A stretch of DNA of 64,000 bases from Roseateles sp. (GTDB lineage: Bacteria; Pseudomonadota; Gammaproteobacteria; Burkholderiales; Burkholderiaceae_C), in NCBI GenBank assembly GCA_019234295.1, contig JAFALK010000037.1:185929-249928 (forward strand), in the 5' to 3' direction. The notes beneath the pieces are model-generated. The model was not told the origin of the DNA and made no database searches. It saw nothing but the letters and a program-made list of their open reading frames with translations. Positions 25,113-31,990 of the stretch are shown piece by piece (the first letter of the stretch is position 1; each line of letters starts with the position of its first letter). Made by a program: the position numbers and the translations under genes.

Positions 25113-26071
25113 GCAGCGGTCTCCTCATGTGTGGGGCTCAGGCACGCCGCGAGCTCGCCTGGGTGGATGTCGTGGCGCGGGAAGCGCGAAAGAATGGCCA
25201 CCGCCGCGCGGCAGCCAGAATCAAGGGCGACACGCAGCCCGGCACCTTGGGTGCGAGCGACGAGATAACCGGCATTGAAGGCATCGCCAGCGCCGATGGT
25301 GTCGAAGATGGCAGCGCTGGCGCTCGGCACCTGCACCCGCTCGCCGGCCTGCCAACCGATGGCGCCGCGCGGGCCGACCTTGACGACCAACGTGGCACCG
25401 GGCTTGAGCCAGCCGCTCAAGGTGTCGATGGCGGCTTCGAGATCGCTGGCGGCGGCCAGGCTCAATGCTTCGAGTTCATTGATGAGCAGATGGTCCGCCT
25501 GGCGCACCCAGCCCTGCACCTCCTCTCTGAGCGCTGCGCTCCAGTCCTGCGCCGGCCAGCCGGTGTCGAGCGCCACCTGGTAGCCCAGGCGGCCCAGCTC
25601 GGAGATGAGCGCCGCGTAGTGAGGCCGAAGCTCGCGCAACAAGAATGGCCCCGACAGCATCGCCAGTGCATTCGCCGAAGCCGCCGGCCGCAGGCTCCTG
25701 AGCACATGCGCGATGCCCATGTGCTCGAGGTGCCCGCGCGTGGTTAGGAAGCTGCGTTCGCCACAAGAGTGCATGACGCCGATCGAGACCGTCGTGGGCA
25801 GCTCGCAGCGCTGCAGGGAGCACTTCAGGCCGTGGAACTGGCGCTCCAGCCACGCCCCGAAGTCATCGTGGCCGACGGCCGCGATCAGGTGCGCGGTAAA
25901 GCCGAGGTGGCGCAGCGCGAGCGCGGTGTTCCCGCCCGAGCCGCCTGCGCGCAGTTCGGCGCGTTCCATGATGGTCTCGGTCCCGATGCGAGGCCAGGCC
26001 TCGGTTGGGCCCATGACATGGTCGACGCCGATGTCGCCGATGACGGTGATTTGAGGGTGTGCCTGGTCCAT
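25109..26071 (-). CDS. PfkB-family carbohydrate kinase
   Basis: A 320-residue cytoplasmic ribokinase-fold kinase. The N-terminal PfkB signature region is RAGGSGGNTALALRHLG, and the C-terminal signature with the catalytic base is FDTIGAGDAFNAGYL (Asp of GAGD). It overlaps the permease gene by four bases and follows the ROK regulator by 64 bp. The substrate cannot be read from the sequence; the operon context suggests the sugar imported by the FHS permease. A palindromic site at 26109-26136 sits just upstream of its start and is a likely control point. Confidence 0.9.
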   Translation of the reverse strand: MDQAHPQITVIGDIGVDHVMGPTEAWPRIGTETIMERAELRAGGSGGNTALALRHLGFTAHLIAAVGHDDFGAWLERQFHGLKCSLQRCELPTTVSIGVMHSCGERSFLTTRGHLEHMGIAHVLRSLRPAASANALAMLSGPFLLRELRPHYAALISELGRLGYQVALDTGWPAQDWSAALREEVQGWVRQADHLLINELEALSLAAASDLEAAIDTLSGWLKPGATLVVKVGPRGAIGWQAGERVQVPSASAAIFDTIGAGDAFNAGYLVARTQGAGLRVALDSGCRAAVAILSRFPRHDIHPGELAACLSPTHEETAA

Positions 26072-26108
26072 GGCGAGCGAATATAGGCGCCGCCAAGCAC
26101 CGTTGTCA

Positions 26109-26136
26109 ATTATTAAATCTACTGGATGTTAATAAT
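26109..26136. promoter_or_regulatory. Candidate ROK operator upstream of the kinase-permease genes
   Basis: A perfect 8-bp inverted repeat ATTATTAA...TTAATAAT with a 12-bp spacer, in the gap between the ROK gene and the kinase start. Its right half contains CTGGATGTTAATAA (26122-26135), which recurs with one change in reverse orientation at 27484-27497. AT-rich palindromes of this type are typical of ROK (NagC/Mlc/XylR) operators in an otherwise GC-rich genome. Confidence 0.6.
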
Positions 26137-27386
26137 CAAAGTCGCCCGGCGCGATCCTTGGTACGCTGCCCCAGGAGGTCGGCCACCTCGGCCTCAGGGC
26201 GCCGATCCTGCTGCAGCACTTCGGGGCGCGGCGCCAGCATGTCGTAGATCGGCAGCACGGCGGCGCCAAGGATGGAGCTGTCTTCCTGGCGCTCGGACAG
26301 GACAATGCGCGAGCCCGGCTGCGCCACCCCGCCGCGCACAGAACGGCGCAGCGGCTGGGCCAACTCCACGAGGCGCTCGACCAACGCCTTGGGCGCCGAG
26401 CCGCCGATGACGATGCTGTGCGGATCGAGCATGTTCTCGATCATGCAGACAGCATCGCGCAGCCGCGCGGCCGCCTGCTCGCACCAGGCCTGCATGCGCT
26501 TATTGGGCTTCTCAATCAGTGCCGCCAGATACGCCGGATCCTGCATTTGGGCGTCGCTCGCGCCAAGCGCCTCGGCCAGCGAGTGCAACGAGAGGTAGCG
26601 CTCAAGGCAGCCCGTGTTGCCGCAATAGCAGGGCGTGCCGCCAGGTTGCACAGGGACATGGCCGATCTCGGTGGCGTTGCCGTTCGCTCCACGATAGGCC
26701 GAACGACCGTCGACCAACGCGCCACCCAAACCCAGCCCCAGGTGCAGGTAGAAAAAGTTCTCCAGCGATTTGGCCACGCCAAACAGGGTCTCGCCGAGCG
26801 CGCCGGCAACGCTGTCGACGCTGTAGAACACCGGCAGGCGTGTGTGCTCGCGCAGGTCGTCGAGCACGGACAGATCTGTCCACCCCTCAAGCGCGGTGGG
26901 GCCGACAAAGCTGATGTCGGTGGCGATCAGCGGCCCCGGTAGCGCCACGCCGACACCCCAGAGCCGGCCATCGCCCAAGCTGCGCGTGCGCACGGCGCGC
27001 ACGAGCTCGATCATGGCGGCGAGCACCGCCGCGCGGTCATGGGTGTCAACCTCCATCGACTCCCGGCGCAGCACCTCGCCCACCAGATTGACCTGCGCCG
27101 CTGAGGCGCGGCCGGGCTCGAGGCTGATGCCGATCGAGCCGCCGGCATTCGGATTGAGCTCGAAAGCGATCGGCGGCTGGCCGCGCAGCTTGTCGGCCTT
27201 CTGGCGGCGCGCCACGAGCAGCCCGATCGCCTCGAGCTCGTTCGTGATGTTGGCCACCGTCTGCGGGCTCAGCGCCACCTTCTCGACAAGGTCCTTGCGC
27301 GACATCGAGCCCCGCTGGCGTACCAGGTCAAGCACCATGCGGCGGTTGTAGGGCGCGCTCGATTGTTGGGTGGTGCCTCGGCTCAT
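26136..27386 (-). CDS. ROK-family transcriptional repressor
   Basis: A 416-residue regulator; the ATG at 27386 is chosen because the winged-helix domain follows closely. Residues about 10-80 form a MarR/ROK-type helix-turn-helix (GSMSRKDLVEKVALSPQTVANITNELEAIG, seen in two halves). The ROK sugar-sensing domain follows, with the zinc motif region CYCGNTGCLERYLS. ROK regulators dissociate from DNA on binding a sugar or sugar phosphate. It is divergent from the secreted hydrolase gene at 27554 and upstream of the kinase, and two near-identical 14-bp sites flank the gene, so it likely controls both directions and itself. Confidence 0.92.
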   Translation of the reverse strand: MSRGTTQQSSAPYNRRMVLDLVRQRGSMSRKDLVEKVALSPQTVANITNELEAIGLLVARRQKADKLRGQPPIAFELNPNAGGSIGISLEPGRASAAQVNLVGEVLRRESMEVDTHDRAAVLAAMIELVRAVRTRSLGDGRLWGVGVALPGPLIATDISFVGPTALEGWTDLSVLDDLREHTRLPVFYSVDSVAGALGETLFGVAKSLENFFYLHLGLGLGGALVDGRSAYRGANGNATEIGHVPVQPGGTPCYCGNTGCLERYLSLHSLAEALGASDAQMQDPAYLAALIEKPNKRMQAWCEQAAARLRDAVCMIENMLDPHSIVIGGSAPKALVERLVELAQPLRRSVRGGVAQPGSRIVLSERQEDSSILGAAVLPIYDMLAPRPEVLQQDRRPEAEVADLLGQRTKDRAGRL

Positions 27387-27483
27387 CGTCGGTCTGGGAA
27401 AAATATGGGCAATGCGGGGATGGATGATAGCGACGCCAGTCCGCCTGCGTTCGCCAACCAATACTTCCACCCGGTGTTTTAAT

Positions 27484-27497
27484 TTATTGACATCCAG
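27484..27497. promoter_or_regulatory. Candidate second ROK operator in the divergent promoter region
   Basis: TTATTGACATCCAG, whose reverse complement CTGGATGTCAATAA matches 13 of 14 bases of the site at 26122-26135. It lies in the 167-bp gap between the ROK gene and the divergent hydrolase gene, about 57 bp upstream of the latter. Confidence 0.55.
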
Positions 27498-27553
27498 GTG
27501 GGCTTGCCCGTATCGTCGACGCCAGTTCCGACCCATTCATTGCACGACTCGCC

Positions 27554-29725
27554 GTGAAATCCATTTTCCGCATCTCGTTCGCGCGCATCGCCCTGGCCCA
27601 GCTCATGCTGGTCAGCTTGCTTGCGCAATCCCCTGCAGTCTTGGCGCAGGAGATCGTCATTGATACCGCCGCAGCGCACCGCCTCAACGCTTTCAAGCCG
27701 ACGGAAGCTCTGGGGGCAGCCATGGACCGCCTGCCCCCAGGCAGCGCCGACAAGCTGTTGGCGCACCCTGTCGTCGATCGCATGCTCGAAGCGGGGTGGC
27801 AGCCCATCACCTACCGGCAGAACACCGAGCTCCATGCAGAGGCCTGGCACTGGAATCCTCAAGGCAGTTGGAGCGAGCCGGGCCTGCAAGGCTATTTCAC
27901 GGGCGCTGCAACGCCCACCGGGGCGCCGATCCGGCACAGCTACGGCTACCCGCTGCCCCGGCGCGGCGTCACGCGCGACGACGGCACCGACAATATTGGG
28001 TACTCGCGCCTGACCGACGGCGATCCGAGCACCTTTTGGAAGAGCAATCCCTATCTGAGCCGGGCCTTCACGGGCGAGGATGACGTCAAGCTGCCGCAAT
28101 GGGTGGTGCTCGACCTCTCCGTCAAGCAGCCGGTGTCCACTGTGCGCATCCAGTGGGCGCAGCCCTTTGCCAAGCGCTATGTCGTGCAGTACTGGGTGGG
28201 CGGCGACGACCCCATGCGCAAGCCCACTGGGGGCGTCTGGAAGGCCTTCCCTTTCGGCCAGGTCGACGCCGGAGCGGGCGGCACCGAGACACGGCGTCTT
28301 GCGCCCGAACCGATCGAGGCGCAGTGGCTGCGCATCAGCATGAGCGAGTCCTCGAACACCTGTGACAAAGCCGATGCCGGCGACCCGCGCAACTGCGTCG
28401 GCTACGCCATCCGCGAGGTCTCGCTGGGCACGCAGTCGGCGGACGGCAGCTTCCACGATCTGGTCCGCCACACACCCGACCAAGACCAGACGGCCACTTA
28501 CTGCTCGTCGATCGACCCCTGGCACCGCGCCGCCGATCTCGATGAGAAGGCGGGCGACCAGGTCGGCTTCGATCTCTTCTTCCGAAGCGGCCTGACACGC
28601 GGCCTGCCGGCCATGGTGCCCATCGCCATGCTCTACAACACGCCGGAGGATGCGGTCAACGAGCTGCGTTACCTGAAGGCGCGCGGCTACCCGATCTCCT
28701 ATGTCGAGATGGGCGAGGAAGCCGACGGGCACTACACGACGCCCGAGGACTACGCGGCGCTCTACATGCAGTTCGCCACGGCGCTGCACCGCTTTGACCC
28801 AGAGCTCAAGCTCGGCGGGCCGGTCTTCACGGGGCAGAACGAAGACATCGAGACCTGGCCCAATGCGCAGGGCGATGCCTCATGGACGCACCGCTTCGTC
28901 GAGGCGCTGCGCCGCCACGGGCGGCTCAATGAGCTGAGCTTTTTCTCGTTCGAGCACTATCCCGTCGATCCGGGCAAAATGAGCTGGGCCAGCCTCTATG
29001 AGGAGCCGCGCTGGGTACAGCACATCCTCGACATCTGGACACAAGATGGCGTTCCGGCCGATGTACCGCGCTTCATCACCGAGTCCAACCTCTCGGCCGT
29101 TGCCTCCGAGGCCTACATGGACATCTGGAGCGGCCTGTGGCTGGCCGACTACGCGGGCGCGTTCTTCAGCGGCGGCGGCTCGGCCCTGTACTACTTCCAC
29201 ATCATGCCCGAGCCCTTCTCGCCCGGCGTGCATGGCTCGCCGGGCAGCTTCGGCCTGCTCGCTGCAGACAAGGACTGGCGCATCGGACAGCCGCTTGCGC
29301 AGTTCTTCGCCAGCCAACTGATCAACCAGGAATGGGTCGTGCCAGGCAGCCATGATGTGCACCAGCTCTTCCCAGCGCGCTCCGGCGTTCAGGACGAAGC
29401 CGGCCACACCCTCGTGACCGCCTACCCCTTGCTGCGCCCCGACGGTCAATGGTCTCTCATGCTGATCAACAAGGATCAGGACAACGCGGTACCGGTGCGC
29501 CTGCGCTTTGTCGACGCCGCCGGGCAGCGAGAACAGCACTTCGTCGGCCCCGTACGGCAGAGCGCATTCGGACGCGCGCAGTATCAGTGGCACCCCAGCG
29601 CAGATCAAGGCGGACACGCAGACCCAGACGGCCCCGTGGTCCACAACAGTCTCGATGCTAAAGGCGCCGAATCCATCACCTTGCCAGCCGCGTCCATCGT
29701 CGTGCTGACAGGGCGCTTGCAGTAG
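27554..29725 (+). CDS. Secreted clan GH-A-like glycoside hydrolase with discoidin/CBM32-like domain
   Basis: A 723-residue exported protein (signal peptide residues 1-31, SPAVLAQ). Residues about 120-290 resemble an F5/8-type (discoidin) carbohydrate-binding domain: YSRLTDGDPSTFWKSNPYL, LPQWVVLDLSVKQPVSTVRI and AQWLRISMSES. A TIM-barrel part follows (about 330-600). Candidate catalytic acids are Glu in ISYVEMGEEADG (acid/base position) and Glu in PRFITESNLSA (nucleophile position), a GH-A arrangement like GH39/GH51. A small beta-domain closes the protein. It is divergent from the ROK gene and probably co-regulated. I cannot assign a GH family or substrate with confidence. Confidence 0.7.
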   Translation: MKSIFRISFARIALAQLMLVSLLAQSPAVLAQEIVIDTAAAHRLNAFKPTEALGAAMDRLPPGSADKLLAHPVVDRMLEAGWQPITYRQNTELHAEAWHWNPQGSWSEPGLQGYFTGAATPTGAPIRHSYGYPLPRRGVTRDDGTDNIGYSRLTDGDPSTFWKSNPYLSRAFTGEDDVKLPQWVVLDLSVKQPVSTVRIQWAQPFAKRYVVQYWVGGDDPMRKPTGGVWKAFPFGQVDAGAGGTETRRLAPEPIEAQWLRISMSESSNTCDKADAGDPRNCVGYAIREVSLGTQSADGSFHDLVRHTPDQDQTATYCSSIDPWHRAADLDEKAGDQVGFDLFFRSGLTRGLPAMVPIAMLYNTPEDAVNELRYLKARGYPISYVEMGEEADGHYTTPEDYAALYMQFATALHRFDPELKLGGPVFTGQNEDIETWPNAQGDASWTHRFVEALRRHGRLNELSFFSFEHYPVDPGKMSWASLYEEPRWVQHILDIWTQDGVPADVPRFITESNLSAVASEAYMDIWSGLWLADYAGAFFSGGGSALYYFHIMPEPFSPGVHGSPGSFGLLAADKDWRIGQPLAQFFASQLINQEWVVPGSHDVHQLFPARSGVQDEAGHTLVTAYPLLRPDGQWSLMLINKDQDNAVPVRLRFVDAAGQREQHFVGPVRQSAFGRAQYQWHPSADQGGHADPDGPVVHNSLDAKGAESITLPAASIVVLTGRLQ

Positions 29726-30153
29726 GCAGGTGGGCGGCGCTGACGAATCTGCATCGACAGGGATGACCGCGGCGGTCATCAGGTTCGTCGAGCGCAGGTG
29801 ACCTGGAAACCTACCGCCCACTCCGCTGAATCGGCTGACACATCTGCAGCGTTGCGGATTGACCGATGTCCACCGTCGCGCTCACACGACCGGGCACTTG
29901 ACGATCGTTGCGGCTTGAAGCCTGCAACCGTGTCAGTGGCTGGCTACGAACGTTGAGTGAGCGCCCCCTGGGCGTCTGCGTGCTTTCGGGGCCCGTTTGG
30001 TGGCCAAGCACCCTGCTCTCGCCGGCCCGCGGACTCACACGACCACCCGGAGCGAGCAGCCCGAGGTTCAGCCTGCCCCTCCCCGCAAGCAGTCGATCAA
30101 CGTCAAAACGCGCAGGCCGATGCCGTCCGCCCACTCGAGTCCAAGATGCGGCG
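29726..30153. other. Gene-free region downstream of the secreted hydrolase
   Basis: About 430 bp with only short shadow frames on both strands and no convincing coding pattern, terminator or RNA gene. It leads into an XRE-type gene remnant. Confidence 0.5.
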
Positions 30154-30321
30154 TCATCTGTACTTCTGAGGCTCGAGCTTGAGTTGAATCTTGCATCCAA
30201 CGGCGGCGGCTAATTTTGTTCCAAGTTGCGAACGACGGAGCATGCTGCCCGGCTGCCCGGCTGTTTCAAGCCGCGAGATCGCACGCGGTGTCGCGCCCAT
30301 TCGCTCAGCGACAGCGAAACG
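30154..30321 (-). pseudogene. Remnant of an XRE/HigA-type helix-turn-helix regulator
   Basis: The last 55 codons of an open frame read AVAERMGATPRAISRLE, then KLAAAVGCKIQLKLEPQ. This matches the recognition helix and C-terminal strand of short XRE antitoxin-type regulators (AERMGTTQSAVSRLE, ...ALGCRLEIRL). The upstream part (start codon and first helix) is not recognisable, and the middle is slightly altered. No partner toxin gene is visible nearby. I read it as a decayed antitoxin-type gene. Confidence 0.5.
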
Positions 30322-30785
30322 CAAAACTGGCCGCCACGCCAGTGGCTGCTCTGAACGCCTCAGCTGCCACTTGCGCAGCGAGCTGTCTGTGCCTGGGCTC
30401 AACAAACACCTGATCGTCGGCTCCACCGGCCGACGGCTCAGGAGCATCGGCCCGCGGCCGGCGGCCCGCATTGCGGCAACCAGTCACCTCTTCGCCAATT
30501 GGACAGACACCGTCGTTTGCTGCCGCGAATTTCCGCGTCGCGGAATCAGCGCGACGTTCATGAATTCGGCAACCCAGTCTTCGTCTCTCGCAACGACTGC
30601 ATGCGCCGGTACTGAACACCAACATGGCTTTCCCCACACCTACAGCGTGCCAGGCGATGGAGGGCTCGCATAGGAGAAACATGGAGATCTAAAAAACTGA
30701 TCGTGATAACCAGATCGGCACTATTCCTGGTCAGAGGCGTTTCATACGATGCGACACAATTTCTTCACGAATCCGTAGTCCTCCC
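30322..30785. other. Non-coding region upstream of the aspartoacylase-like gene
   Basis: About 460 bp with no supported gene. The last 120 bp are AT-richer than the surroundings and probably hold the promoter of the gene at 30786; I cannot define -35/-10 boxes with confidence. Confidence 0.4.
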
Positions 30786-31901
30786 ATGGAAATTCGCTCC
30801 ACGCCGCTCCTCAACGGAAGCGTCGGCACGTCCCGAGAGCTGATCAGTTTTCATTTCGGTGCGCCTGGCAAGCAAAAGATTTACATCCAAGCGGCGCTGC
30901 ATGCCGACGAAACGCCCACGATGCTCGTGGCCCTGCATCTGAAGCGCCGCCTGATCGCGCTGGAGGCGCAAGGGGCGATCAATGCGGAGATCGTGGTCGT
31001 TCCGGTCGCCAACCCCATCGGCCTCGATCAGACGGTGCTGGGTCAGTTCATCGGCCGCTTCGATCTGGAAACCGGACAGAACTTCAACCGCAATTTTCCC
31101 GCGCTCGATCTCTCCCGGGCCAGCGGGCGGCTGGGTGCCGATCCGCAAGAGAATCTGCGGATCGTGCGCAGCGCCGTGCGAGAGGAGCTGGCCGAGCTGA
31201 AGGCGAACTCCGAGCTCGACTCGCTGCAGGTCCATCTCCTCCAACTCTCCGTCGACGCCGATCTCGTACTAGACCTGCACTGCTCGCTCGAGGCATGCAT
31301 GCACCTCTACGCGAACGCGGAGCAATGGGCGCAGGTCGAGCCCCTGTCGCGATATATCGGCGCCGAGGCCTCACTGTTGGCGACCGACTCCGGTGGCGCC
31401 TCGTTCGATGAGACGCACAGCCTCTTCTGGTGGCGGCTGCGCCAGTCCGCCGGTAGCGCGGCCGGTGCCACGCCGATTGCCGACGGTTGCGTGGCCGTCA
31501 CCATCGAGTGCCGCGGCCAGCGCGACGTATCCGATGAACTCGCCCGGCGGGATGCCGAAGCCATCATCGATTACCTGACCTGGCGCGGTGCGATCACGGG
31601 CGAGCCGAAACCCTTACCGCCCTTGCTCGCCCCAGCCACACCCCTGAACGGCAGCGAACAGTTCGTCGCGCCCGTGGGCGGCGTGCTTGTGCACCGTGCG
31701 CAGGTCGGGGCGCGGATCGAGCAGGGGGACGCAGTGTTCGACATCGTCGACCCACTCACCGATCGAACGACGACCATCCACAGCCACACCTGCGGCGTGT
31801 TCTACATGCGCCGCGCCATTCGCTTCGTGCGCGCCGGCCAGCCCATCGGGCGCGTCAGCGGCAGCGTTCCGATCCGCACGGGCAAGCTGATTGGGTTGTA
31901 G
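30786..31901 (+). CDS. Succinylglutamate desuccinylase/aspartoacylase-family metallohydrolase
   Basis: A 371-residue cytoplasmic zinc hydrolase of the AstE/AspA group (M14-like fold). Zinc ligands fit AALHADE (His and Glu of HxxE) and VLDLHCS (His); Glu in VTIECRG is a likely catalytic base. A C-terminal beta-domain with a lipoyl/barrel-like look (FVAPVGGVLVHRAQVGARI) is typical of the subfamily. Members remove acyl groups from amino acids or peptides. It lies 89 bp upstream of a TBDT gene and ahead of a peptide ABC importer, suggesting intracellular processing of an imported acylated or peptide ligand. No signal peptide is evident. Confidence 0.88.
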   Translation: MEIRSTPLLNGSVGTSRELISFHFGAPGKQKIYIQAALHADETPTMLVALHLKRRLIALEAQGAINAEIVVVPVANPIGLDQTVLGQFIGRFDLETGQNFNRNFPALDLSRASGRLGADPQENLRIVRSAVREELAELKANSELDSLQVHLLQLSVDADLVLDLHCSLEACMHLYANAEQWAQVEPLSRYIGAEASLLATDSGGASFDETHSLFWWRLRQSAGSAAGATPIADGCVAVTIECRGQRDVSDELARRDAEAIIDYLTWRGAITGEPKPLPPLLAPATPLNGSEQFVAPVGGVLVHRAQVGARIEQGDAVFDIVDPLTDRTTTIHSHTCGVFYMRRAIRFVRAGQPIGRVSGSVPIRTGKLIGL

Positions 31902-31990
31902 GCCCAGGGCTGAATTCGAGCTGCGTCGACGTCTTGTTTTATCAACCGAGCCTGCGCCTCGCAGGGCCTGTCAACTTCCAAGGAACTGAA

